DNA of 12,162 nucleotides from Asterionellopsis glacialis (GCA_014885115.2 WKLE02000426.1:18928-31089), one strand, 5' to 3'. Positions 1 to 7,843 are shown, counted from the stretch's first letter. Translations and numbers: made by a program. Notes: generated by a model not told the origin, from the letters alone.

Positions 1-1431
1 AATCACGTGTATCGTACTTTTACCATCCAGACGTGGGGCATTTTTATTATGGTCCATCGCATCCTATGAAACCTCATCGTCTCAAGTTGGCCCATCATCT
101 TGTCTTGAGTTATGGATTGTACAAACAAATGGATTGTTACCGTCCCCATCCAGCCGCACCGGGTGAAATGTCAAAATTTCATTCGGAAGATTATGTCAGC
201 TTTCTAAGTCGCATTACGCCCGATAACTTGCGTCAATACTCGGGACAAATGCAACGGTTCAATGCTGGCGAGTATACCGATTGTCCTGTCTTTGATGGGT
301 TGTTTGAATTTACACAACTGTATACTGGTGCCTCCTTGGATGGCGCTGTCCAACTGAATAATGGTGATGCTGATATTTGCATTAATTGGTCTGGTGGATT
401 ACACCATGCCAAGAAAAGTGAAGCTTCTGGATTTTGTTATATCAATGATATTGTCTTGGCGATATTGGAATTGCTCAAAAAACATGCACGTGTCCTGTAC
501 ATTGATATTGATGTTCACCACGGGGATGGTGTCGAAGAAGCCTTTTATTGTACAGACCGTGTCATGACATTATCGTTACACAAGTATGGTGATTTCTTCC
601 CAGGTACAGGACATATTAGTGATACAGGTGCCAAGGATGGTGAAGGCTTTAGTGTCAATGCACCCCTTACATCCGGAATGACAGATGATACGTACCGTGA
701 AATATTCCAACCTGTCCTGAGTAAAATTATGGAAATTTATCAACCGGGTGCTATTGTATTACAATGTGGTGCAGACTCCTTGACAGGGGATCGTTTGGGG
801 TGTTTTAATTTAACATTGAAGGGACATGCTGATTGTGTCCAATACGTCAAGGTATGTTTTATTGGTAGTTGTTTTTGCTGTTAGTCTGATTTGGTGAAAT
901 TTTTTTATGTTTTTGGATTCCTTTCATCCTATTTTCGTACTTGTTTAATGTCTCTCACCAATCCAACAATTTTTACCTTGGCTTTCTTTGTTGATCATTG
1001 CGTTTCAGAGTTTTGGTATTCCCACATTAGTATTGGGTGGTGGTGGATATACGATCCGTAATGTATCAAGATGTTGGGCCTACGAAACATCGGTATTGTT
1101 GGATACCGAAATATCCAATGAAATCCCCTTTAATGATTATTATGAATACTACGCACCCGATTTTGAATTGCATCTAACCCCGGAACCACGAGATAATATG
1201 AATACACAACAATCGTTGGAACAGGTCCGTGTTGATCTGTTGGAACAATTACAAAATCTACAAGGTGCACCATCTGTACAAATGCAACAAGTCCCACCGG
1301 ACTTTGAACTCAAAAAGAAAAAGGAAGGGGAAAATGACGGTGGACAAGATGATGATGTTCGAGGTGGTAATATGAATAAAGATGTTGTGAAAAAACAACA
1401 TGAAGCAGAATTTTATGATTCTGTGGATTAA
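1..1431 (+). CDS. RPD3: Class I histone deacetylase (RPD3/HDAC1 type), 5'-partial, two exons
   Basis: Zinc-dependent lysine deacetylase expected to act on histone tails in nuclear corepressor complexes. Exons are 1-851 and 1009-1431, joined in phase 0 (Lys|Ser-Phe-Gly); the first full codon is at 3. The visible 423 residues start at the position equivalent to human HDAC1 residue 9, so roughly 8-10 residues lie outside the window. Counting the Ser at 3-5 as residue 1, I see the His pair (134/135, [10 protein letters not shown]), zinc ligands D170, H172 (DIDVHHGDG) and D258 (QCGADSL), and the transition-state Tyr 297 (GGGGYTIRN). Basic residues equivalent to the inositol-phosphate contacts of class I complexes are kept: K23 (HPMKPHR), R264 (GDRLG) and R300. 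This supports class I rather than class II or IV. One oddity is an extra Tyr-Thr before the loop Asp ([11 protein letters not shown]). The C-terminal tail is short, acidic and then Lys-rich, much shorter than in animal HDAC1. The gene ends in TAA and is convergent with the DUF1415 gene. Identification is essentially certain; which class I paralogue it is remains open. Confidence 0.97.
852..1008 (+). other. Spliceosomal intron of the histone deacetylase gene
   Basis: A 157-nt T-rich intron with donor GTATGT at 852 and acceptor TTTCAG ending at 1008. Removing it joins Tyr-Val-Lys to Ser-Phe-Gly-Ile-Pro, exactly the family sequence before the GGGGYTIRN motif. Read through unspliced, the frame stops at 882-884, and the product would lack the catalytic Tyr. 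Confidence 0.95.
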
Positions 1432-1558
1432 CAAAAAAAAAAACCAAACAAAAGAGGGAAAAACGATTTTTGACTTGACGTCGAAGGTCAAGGAAAGCAA
1501 GTAATGCATAAAAGGTATGGAGGATATGTACGGTTGTTGGGCTTGAAACATAATGTGC

Positions 1559-1591
1559 ATATATATCATATATATATATATATTGGGGGGG
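1559..1591. repeat. (AT)n microsatellite followed by a G7 run
   Basis: An alternating AT tract at 1559-1584, interrupted once by C at 1567, runs straight into seven G residues at 1585-1591. It lies about 130 nt beyond the HDAC stop codon. It is probably a plain simple-sequence repeat and a likely site of length polymorphism. Confidence 0.9.
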
Positions 1592-1739
1592 TACTAATAT
1601 CTATTGGGTTGTCAAGGAATCAAATGTAAGATTTGCTAGAGCTCTCTAATAATCATATTATAAAATATTCGTACAATTTAAAGTTTTAAAATATTGGCAT
1701 TCCATGTACACGTCTGTGGAGAGAGTGTATCTTCTGTTA

Positions 1740-1817
1740 TTGATGCATGACTTGGAGTGACTATCGGCTCCCTTACACCTGCCGAAGCTGTCACTTGAAA
1801 GACTTGTCATGCTGCAA
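1740..1817. other. Nested stem-loop, candidate structured RNA element
   Basis: Four collinear arms pair inside 78 nt. TTG 1740-1742 pairs with CAA 1815-1817, and GCATGAC 1745-1751 with GTCATGC 1806-1812. GAGTGAC 1755-1761 pairs with GTCACTT 1790-1796 (one G-T wobble), and TCGGC 1764-1768 with GCCGA 1781-1785. The apical loop is 12 nt (1769-1780). That makes 22 pairs, with asymmetric internal loops (3/9 and 2/4 nt). It could be a 3' UTR element of either flanking gene or an independent RNA. No known RNA family was recognised, and transcription is not shown. Confidence 0.4.
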
Positions 1818-1965
1818 CAGGAATCTGCTGTTTTTTGCTAGGTCAGACCTGAATGTAATGGTATTGTCAAAAGGAGCACACCATTAAAAAGTCTAGTAAA
1901 GAGTTTGATGTTCTAAAATATTCTACTTCGTATTTAATATATACATGTATAGTCTGCCTAGAATC

Positions 1966-2020
1966 ATAACAGCAATACTAGTTTAACTAGTGTAGTGTTT
2001 TTGTGAATGGCTGCTGTTAT
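1966..2020. repeat. 9-bp inverted repeat enclosing a 15-nt near-palindrome
   Basis: ATAACAGCA (1966-1974) is the exact reverse complement of TGCTGTTAT (2012-2020). Inside it, ACTAGTT and AACTAGT (1977-1983 and 1985-1991) form a second perfect 7-bp pair around a single base. The remaining 20 nt (1992-2011) are unpaired. It may be a folded RNA or a chance AT-rich inverted repeat. Confidence 0.4.
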
Positions 2021-2277
2021 CTTGTTGTATGCTTATTGTGAACAGGTTTGAAAGCGTGCTTGATCTTTATTGTACAGATGTAGGTATGATAAAGGGTAAT
2101 TTTCTGCATTGTTGAAGTTTGTACTTCAAAACACTTTGAGATTGTGTTTGTGATTTGTCATGATTGTGTCTCTTCATTTTTCAGATGAGACTTGTGTGCT
2201 TGTTCGAGTGAATATGAACCAATATATACTTTAAGAATACAAAAGTAATAATGAAGTCGTATTCATTTTGTTTTATA

Positions 2278-3627
2278 TTACATGTCATTTTCATCATCAT
2301 CATCATCCACGTCTTCAATCATGGCGTACGGTTTTTGATGTGATGGTTGATTTGGTGGTACTGGTGGTGGTGATCGTTGTTGATATACGTTCTTGTCATA
2401 GAACTCTTGAAGTGATGTAGAACCCATTCTGCTTAATGTATTGGCGTTCTGTATACCAATTTGTTGTGTAACATCTTCACCCGCCTTTTCTATTTCAGAT
2501 GTACAAACAATGGAAACAGTTGGATACGGACTGCGTTTTTCAAATGACAAGGCATCGCCATCATCACCATCATCTCCTGTTTCAAATTGCCATTGCGGAT
2601 GAAAGGGTGCTGGTGTCACATATTCACCTATAGACTTTTCATCATGTTCTGCTTCCTCTAATAATCGGTCTTCAAATTCGAAAAACCAATCATAAAAGGA
2701 ATCAAAGTCCCATGGCTCATCATTGTCTGATGGGGTGACCATAACACAGAAAGCAATAGCTACCTTTTGTGATATTTTACCACCTTGAACATCTTGTCGC
2801 AGTTGTTGCGAGGCTTCGTGGATAGCAGCCTCCATAGTGTATTCCATAATTTGTTGTTTAGTTGGATTTGGTCTTGGTGTTGAAGAAGTCACTTGTATTG
2901 CTTGTTGCTTCATAGATGGGAGTGTAGGATTCCTCAGGACATATATTCTTACAGCACCTTGAGAATTCAATGATGACGCAGTCCATGGGCATAATCGAAG
3001 TGGCACAACAAAATGTGAACACCAGCGCATGGTAACATCGATGACTTCCTGTATAATCGAATCTTCCTCATTCCTATGCTGCTTCTTAAGATTCTCTGCA
3101 GTAGATGTGGTCTGAGCAAGATCATTTCCATCACCATCAGTTTTGCTATCACTACTAATGGTAGTATAGGGTACCCACAGAGGAAGTTCTGTGGGGTCAT
3201 TAGTCTGAATGTAAACTTGCGGTGAAGGTTGTGCCTGCTCCTGGTGAATCTTCTTATGGCTATCATCCTCTTTATCATCGCTCTTGTCTGAATCTGGAGC
3301 TATAGCATTATGAATGGCACTGTTTCCCATTCTTTGAGAGCTACTTTGTTTTGTACTATAATCTGCTCTCTGCGATGATGATGCTGGTAACAAAACCAAT
3401 GGTGATGCTGTTTGCGAATTTCTTGATGATGGTGCAGAGGAGGAAGAAGACGGTGTTGATACCCAAGCTTGTACTGCTTTGAATGCTGGTGCAGTCAAGA
3501 TGGTACCAATTGGAAGAATAATTTTCTTCATTCCCTTTTGTAAAAGAGAATGAACGACATGTGAAAGCGGCAAGTTGTTCTTTTTGTTCTTTGGTATGGA
3601 CGAAGACGAGGTAGCATTGCCTTTCAT
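2278..3627 (-). CDS. DUF1415-domain protein with long disordered N-terminal extension
   Basis: An uninterrupted 449-residue protein ending in TAA. Residues about 194-404 match the DUF1415 family, a bacterial and plant family of unknown function. The visible signatures are a Trp-rich helix ending in PLRLCPW (209-215), a Phe/Asp/Glu-rich segment (FDSFYDWFFEFEDRL), FHPQWQF (342-348), EKRSPYPT (363-370) and a closing Asn..Leu..Met-Gly segment (394-402). Bacterial members are about 180-200 residues, so the first 190 residues are extra. They are Ser/Thr/Lys/Asp-rich, with one basic-hydrophobic stretch (33-55, MKKIILPIGT onward) that could be a targeting sequence if translation starts at Met33. The C-terminus is Pro-rich, then an Asp/Glu tail written by ATC/GAT-type triplets at 2281-2310. 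An in-frame TAG lies 24 nt before the ATG and overlaps an acceptor-like TTTTTAG, so an upstream exon cannot be excluded. No function is known; the domain call is firm, the start less so. Confidence 0.85.
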   Translation of the reverse strand: MKGNATSSSSIPKNKKNNLPLSHVVHSLLQKGMKKIILPIGTILTAPAFKAVQAWVSTPSSSSSAPSSRNSQTASPLVLLPASSSQRADYSTKQSSSQRMGNSAIHNAIAPDSDKSDDKEDDSHKKIHQEQAQPSPQVYIQTNDPTELPLWVPYTTISSDSKTDGDGNDLAQTTSTAENLKKQHRNEEDSIIQEVIDVTMRWCSHFVVPLRLCPWTASSLNSQGAVRIYVLRNPTLPSMKQQAIQVTSSTPRPNPTKQQIMEYTMEAAIHEASQQLRQDVQGGKISQKVAIAFCVMVTPSDNDEPWDFDSFYDWFFEFEDRLLEEAEHDEKSIGEYVTPAPFHPQWQFETGDDGDDGDALSFEKRSPYPTVSIVCTSEIEKAGEDVTQQIGIQNANTLSRMGSTSLQEFYDKNVYQQRSPPPVPPNQPSHQKPYAMIEDVDDDDDENDM

Positions 3628-3853
3628 AAAGAGATTTCGATGTACTTCTCCCTAAAAATATGTACCATGAGAGGCCTAATGAATGCCACCCACACAAAGG
3701 CAACAAAGATATAGACTCTGGGACGGCTCTGGTTTAATTTCTACAGTAGAATTTTTCCATCAACCGAAGACCCCGATTGCATGCCAGACATCAAGTATCA
3801 CTCTCCGATACCGTTCCTCAATAAATTTCAATATATTGAATGGTCGCAAGCAG

Positions 3854-3861
3854 GCACGTGC
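3854..3861. promoter_or_regulatory. G-box/E-box-like palindrome GCACGTGC
   Basis: A perfect 8-bp palindrome with the CACGTG core bound by many eukaryotic bHLH and bZIP factors, 227-234 nt upstream of the DUF1415 ATG. It is the only CACGTG I noticed outside coding sequence (others sit inside the HDAC gene). Its function is inferred from position and core alone. Confidence 0.3.
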
Positions 3862-4174
3862 ATATATTTTTAGTATAATACACTACCCGCCGGACAATAA
3901 TGTGTCGTTCTGAGTTTTGAAAGCCATGACAAAGATTTCTATTCAAACATGATGCATCTGTGCACACAAAATAATTTATCTACACAAAATCATTGTTTAC
4001 TGGACATTATGCGAGTGATTTCGTATAGGCAGACAGACAGCCGCCAACTGGAACTCAGACATCTTTCCTCGTCAACTTCAAGGATGTCCAATGGAATCCC
4101 CTAAAGAGTTTTTATAATGCGGTTGAAGGATGGACAGAAAAAAGCATTGACTACTCCTACTATTTTTTGTTCAT

Positions 4175-4202
4175 TGTACAGGTACTGACTGTACCAGGTA
4201 CA
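4175..4202. repeat. Nested GTAC-type inverted repeat
   Basis: TGTAC (4175-4179) pairs with GTACA (4198-4202). Inside it, GGTAC (4181-4185) pairs with GTACC (4191-4195) around TGACT. A separate short inverted repeat, GTAGGACCTAC, follows at 4245-4255. The cluster lies between the S49 peptidase stop and the DUF1415 promoter region, and could be a 3'-end hairpin or a protein-binding site. Confidence 0.4.
4184..4192 (+). promoter_or_regulatory. ACTGACTGT motif, copy 1
   Basis: First of three exact intergenic copies of this 9-mer; it sits at the centre of the nested GTAC inverted repeat. It is 557 nt upstream of the DUF1415 ATG and about 190 nt beyond the S49 peptidase stop. A regulatory role is inferred only from recurrence. 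Confidence 0.2.
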
Positions 4203-4382
4203 AAGTAGACCTACAGTTACATAGTCGTGGCCTAGTCATTCCTGGTAGGACCTACATACGTTTATGTCGTACCAAGTACATTAGAACCTCAGATCAAACA
4301 AATAATACTGTAGAAAGCAAGTACGCTTGAAAAGTGAAGAAGGGAGTCTGTTTTGCAATGGTCATTGTATGTTTTTAAAATC

Positions 4383-6431
4383 CTATTTCGATGCAGCTTG
4401 TAACATGATCTTGATCAAGGAAAGTTTTTGAGATGAAGAAAGTTTTTCAAATATACCTTTCAAATCATGGTTATCACCTATTATGGATAAAATCTCATCT
4501 GCATTGGTGTTGTTATGTTTGTTGCTCGATAAAATGGAATTCATAAAAGCTTCATGTTCCATACTCATGGTGGAAGTAGTATGATTGGTTGCAGCAGGCT
4601 TATCTATAAATTGTGAATGGTATTGTAGCATCATTGGAAATTTAAAACTACTACCAATACTTGACGATGATTCTCCATCATTCGTATCTGATAACCACCA
4701 AGGTAATGACAGAGCGGCTCCACCACTCAACAAATTTTTCTTGCGTTGTATGTGAAATACCTCATTTTTTTCATAACTGTTCTCATTTCTAGATTGAAGA
4801 ATTTTACTTTGAATGTATTGTTCAGATGTTTGTAATCCATCGATTAAACCTTTTTCTAATGCATCAGTACCATACCACACTTCTCCAGTTGCAACATTTG
4901 TAGGGTCAGGTAATTTCTCAATACCACGATGAGTACCAACATGTGATACAAAGTGTTTTTGAATTGTGTCAACATCACTTTGTAATTTATCTAATTCTTG
5001 ATCTGTAGGTTCTTTCCATGGTGTGACTGTACGTTTGTACTTTCCTGCCGTTGACTGTATCATTTTGACACCTTCATCCTTCATTCGTGTTGCTACATTG
5101 GGCATGGACGCTACGACACCAATGGACCCTATTGCAGCGAATGGGGCTGCATATATGGTTTGCGCTACACTTGCCATTAGGTATCCTCCGGAGGCTGCGA
5201 TTTCATCCACACATACTGTCAATTGTATATTAGCTTGACGTAACCGTTGTAATTCAGCACTGCATTTACCATAGCCCATCACAGTCCCACCAGGTGAATG
5301 CAATCTTAAAATAACTTCAGATGGGTACAAATGCTTCGGTAAGGCTAGTATAGCTGATATTTCATCGGATAATTTCTGTGCCTTGGAGGCTCGTGTATCA
5401 CCTTTAAAATCTAAAACATAAATATATTTGGTTGTAATTCTATCTTTTGGTGAAATCAGGTCTAATTGATCTCCCATGGCAACATCCGTCGTATCGACAT
5501 TCATAACATTGGATGCATCTGCTACAATCCGTTCAACTAAATGTAAATCAATCCCAATCTTTGCCAGGCTATAAAATAGTTCCTTTTCATTGTCAAGTTG
5601 TTGATTCATTAGTTTTTGTGGCGAGGATGGTTTAGATGCCTCACGACGATTTTGATACCATTGATGCAGATTAGTCAATGGTGATGACCATGAGGAAGAT
5701 GAGGATGCTCCATTTTTGTTTGTAGTCTTCTTTTCGGTAGTGCTGCTACTGGATGACGATTGTATACGACTCTTAAATTCATGCAGGGGTGATTTTTGAC
5801 GCAATTCTTCTTCTTCCTTGATTAACTTTGATAATTGTTGTTTTCTCCATGATTGGATAGAGTCATGTAATTTTTCTTTCCGTTCCATTTCCTTTTCTCC
5901 AAATGTTTGTAACGCACGCAATACTAATGCAAATGGAGATTGATCATTTGTAGTCTCGATCTTACCATTCTCTTTTGGAATAATGTCTACTAGATCCGTT
6001 TTGTATTGACGTAACAAATCATTCCACGCACCAGTAGTACGTTTTTGTCTGTATTGTTCCCGTATCAACTCACCCGCAGTTGGACCTTGAATGGTATCCA
6101 ATAATGTGGCTTGTGTACCAGCTACAATATCATTTAAACGTGTAATTTGAAAATTGGATTGTTCTAATTCATCTGGTTGTCGATGATTGGGTGACCCGCG
6201 TTTAGCTTTTTTGCGATTATGTCCATGAGACTGAAACCAATCTGCAATGGATTCTTGAAATGACGACGATGACGAAGAAAAGTATCTTGAAGAAGCGGAG
6301 AATGATGATAACGAAGAAGATGCTAATTTTGTAGAGGAACTATATAATAAAAACTTCCTTGTTTCGGCAAGAGTAGTGTGAGCATGTTGTATATTACGAT
6401 ACTGGACAAGACGAAGACTTGACAATACCAT
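4383..6431 (-). CDS. SohB-like S49 family serine peptidase, probably mitochondrial
   Basis: A 682-residue protein ending in TAG. The start is the ATG at 6431, the first Met of the frame; upstream the frame opens only with GTG at 6587. The S49 domain covers about residues 335-540: beta-strand YVLDFKGDTRA, oxyanion-region RLHSPGGTVMGYG, nucleophile Ser414 in DEIAASGGYL, the IGSIGVVA segment, and general-base Lys466 in STAGKYKRT. The Ser-Lys spacing of 52 equals that in single-domain bacterial SohB/SppA, so the dyad looks intact. NVATGEVWYGTDALEKGLIDG closes the domain. This is the single-domain SohB form, not the duplicated SppA of plant plastids. The N-terminus (MVLSSLRLVQYRN to SASSRYFSSSS) is basic, Ser-rich, free of acidic residues apart from one Glu, and ends in an Arg-Tyr-Phe-Ser context, typical of a mitochondrial presequence. 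I see no membrane segment, although bacterial SohB has an N-terminal one. Residues about 180-270 are charged, probably coiled-coil and Ser-rich linker. The last 130 residues are of unknown function. Expected role: degradation of membrane-derived or misfolded peptides in the organelle. Confidence 0.93.
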   Translation of the reverse strand: MVLSSLRLVQYRNIQHAHTTLAETRKFLLYSSSTKLASSSLSSFSASSRYFSSSSSSFQESIADWFQSHGHNRKKAKRGSPNHRQPDELEQSNFQITRLNDIVAGTQATLLDTIQGPTAGELIREQYRQKRTTGAWNDLLRQYKTDLVDIIPKENGKIETTNDQSPFALVLRALQTFGEKEMERKEKLHDSIQSWRKQQLSKLIKEEEELRQKSPLHEFKSRIQSSSSSSTTEKKTTNKNGASSSSSWSSPLTNLHQWYQNRREASKPSSPQKLMNQQLDNEKELFYSLAKIGIDLHLVERIVADASNVMNVDTTDVAMGDQLDLISPKDRITTKYIYVLDFKGDTRASKAQKLSDEISAILALPKHLYPSEVILRLHSPGGTVMGYGKCSAELQRLRQANIQLTVCVDEIAASGGYLMASVAQTIYAAPFAAIGSIGVVASMPNVATRMKDEGVKMIQSTAGKYKRTVTPWKEPTDQELDKLQSDVDTIQKHFVSHVGTHRGIEKLPDPTNVATGEVWYGTDALEKGLIDGLQTSEQYIQSKILQSRNENSYEKNEVFHIQRKKNLLSGGAALSLPWWLSDTNDGESSSSIGSSFKFPMMLQYHSQFIDKPAATNHTTSTMSMEHEAFMNSILSSNKHNNTNADEILSIIGDNHDLKGIFEKLSSSQKLSLIKIMLQAASK

Positions 6432-6689
6432 CTCGTTGGCAGTATCTTGTAGTGCAGGCGGTTCTCTGCAATGATGTGGATGATGACAAACAAGATTCCA
6501 TTCTGGGTCAGACGAAAAGATACATTTTTTTTCCAGAATATCAGAATTCGTCTGTCCTTTGCTAGAACAATTGTAATTTTGTATCACAGACAGACAGGAG
6601 GACCTCTAGTTTTGTTGATAGAATTTTTTGCGGGACTTGGCGAGAGGTGCGAGTCTGCATCGTCTTGGCGCTCTCGTGCACCACAGAAT

Positions 6690-6698
6690 ACTGATTGT
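6690..6698 (+). promoter_or_regulatory. ACTGATTGT motif, degenerate copy
   Basis: It differs by one base from the ACTGACTGT copies. It shares their flanks, T before and N-C after (ATACTGATTGTAC), and is followed by GTACC. It lies 259-267 nt upstream of the S49 peptidase ATG. Support is weak and only by similarity. Confidence 0.15.
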
Positions 6699-6780
6699 AC
6701 GTACCCATTGTCCCCCGAGATTCCTAGGTAGGGTCACTATCCATTCTGTGAACTCGAAAAAGATGAAAGACAGTTACTGA

Positions 6781-6789
6781 ACAGTCAGT
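6781..6789 (-). promoter_or_regulatory. ACTGACTGT motif, copy 2
   Basis: An exact copy on the minus strand, 350-358 nt upstream of the S49 peptidase ATG. The plus strand beside it reads TTACTGAACAG, so the site is a near-palindrome (ACTGA then TCAGT), enclosed by GTTAC (6773-6777) and GTAAC (6796-6800). Confidence 0.2.
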
Positions 6790-7572
6790 GACCAGGTAAC
6801 GTCGAACGCAGACAAGACCCAACAATTGACGAAATTTTCGTTCAGCAGCAGAACAACTCCAAATGAACCTCGTAGAACCATAACGAAAACAAGAATATAG
6901 GGCAGTTGTATCCATTTAACTACTAAAAATCCTTTTCTTCGGTTTATTATCATTATGTATAGAACGACACGAAGAAAAGATATTTAATTAGTCCGAAAGT
7001 AAATTTTTCATTTGATTTTTTTTCTGAATGAAGCATTCTCTGCGCGTACTTCGGACGAATATAGTACGAAGAAAGCGAATTTTCTTGGAAGTTCTATTAG
7101 GCCTGTCTAACTTAATGGCTTAAATCATATACTCCGTGAATACCGATGTGGTAAATGAGGTATTTACACCCCCGCTTTGGATTCTTCTAGGTTTTCTGTA
7201 CTTTAACAGCCCCGAACGTGTTCGTTTCCGTATCTCATTCAATTTCTTGATTCAAATGGAACATTTTATTACGCGAAATTTTTAAGCCTCGCCTCTTTTT
7301 GAATTTTTCGGAATGTTCGTAGAACAATATTTAACACACCGTAACTTTCCATTGGTTACAAGTGGGATGCCTAGAAGTAACGCTCAAGTCCTAAGCGTAT
7401 TCTTTTTCCCATAATGGTCTCATTCATTATTTTCTATACTGAGTTTTAGTATCAATCAAGTCAGATTGATTCTTGTTTTGCATTAGCGATTTTCAGCATT
7501 GTCTTTTCGATAATGAGTAGGAACCTGAAAGGGCTAAGTGAATAAGGAAATGATTCCTAGTATTCTACCTGA

Positions 7573-7584
7573 GGTACATGTACC
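7573..7584. repeat. 12-nt perfect palindrome GGTACATGTACC
   Basis: A perfectly self-complementary site 561-572 nt upstream of the ATG at 8145. It is followed at once by GACTGGTACTGAAC, echoing the GGTAC/GTACC and ACTG elements at 4175-4202. It could be a dimeric factor site; no direct evidence of function. Confidence 0.35.
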
Positions 7585-7843
7585 GACTGGTACTGAACGT
7601 TCATCGTTTGATGTTGTTTCTTGTCTGATGGTTCTTTGGGCTCATGCATACTGGTAACCAACTGGCCAAAAAAATTCGTACTATCATAAAACGAGTACAG
7701 GACACTACTTCTTGACGTGACTTTTTCAGTCGCCTGCCGTTCTTGCTGCTCTCTCGAAAGCATCCCGTTTAGTAGAAATAATACCTGGTAGTCATCGCGC
7801 ACAGCCAAAATAAGACTAGCTTTTACACTTGCATATTATTGTT

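Larger units (their letters stand above)
1432..2277. other. Convergent intergenic region between HDAC and DUF1415 genes
   Basis: An AT-rich stretch of 846 nt between two facing stop codons, so it holds both 3' UTRs. An A-rich run follows the HDAC stop directly. No protein of recognisable family is encoded on either strand and no tRNA boxes were found. It contains an AT/G microsatellite (1559-1591), a nested hairpin (1740-1817), further short inverted repeats (1856-1886, 1966-2020), and intron-like signals at 2084 (GTATGA) and 2184 (TTTTTCAG). Confidence 0.7.
3628..4382. other. Intergenic region upstream of the DUF1415 gene
   Basis: 755 nt between the start of the DUF1415 gene and the stop of the S49 peptidase gene, both on the minus strand. 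It should hold the DUF1415 promoter and the peptidase 3' UTR. It contains a GCACGTGC palindrome (3854-3861), a CAGACAGACAG tract (4030-4040) and a GTAC/GTAG-rich cluster of inverted repeats (4175-4276). A 76-codon plus-strand reading frame at 3683-3913 shows no family resemblance and was not called as a gene. Confidence 0.6.

Noticed and set aside
1740..1817. SECIS element (selenocysteine insertion) interpretation of the hairpin, on either strand
   Set aside because: The minus strand has RTGA- and AA-like words. However, the RTGA lies inside Watson-Crick pairs, spacing to the loop AA is too long, the non-canonical quartet is absent, and neither flanking gene has an in-frame TGA.
2195..2215. 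TGTTCGAGT, resembling a tRNA B box
   Set aside because: No matching A box, acceptor stem or cloverleaf around it.
3683..3913. 76-codon plus-strand frame upstream of the DUF1415 gene
   Set aside because: Short, no recognisable domain, and it lies across the probable promoter of a minus-strand gene; within the range expected by chance.
6432..6587. N-terminal extension of 52 codons for the S49 peptidase
   Set aside because: The extended frame begins with GTG, not ATG. The first ATG (6431) begins a credible mitochondrial presequence, so the upstream part is treated as 5' UTR.
7557..7808. 83-codon minus-strand frame in the divergent spacer, with protein-like mixed composition
   Set aside because: It opens with TTG, the first ATG leaves only about 68 codons, it resembles no family, and no splice signals or neighbours support it. 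Kept out as unsupported, though RNA-seq could revive it.
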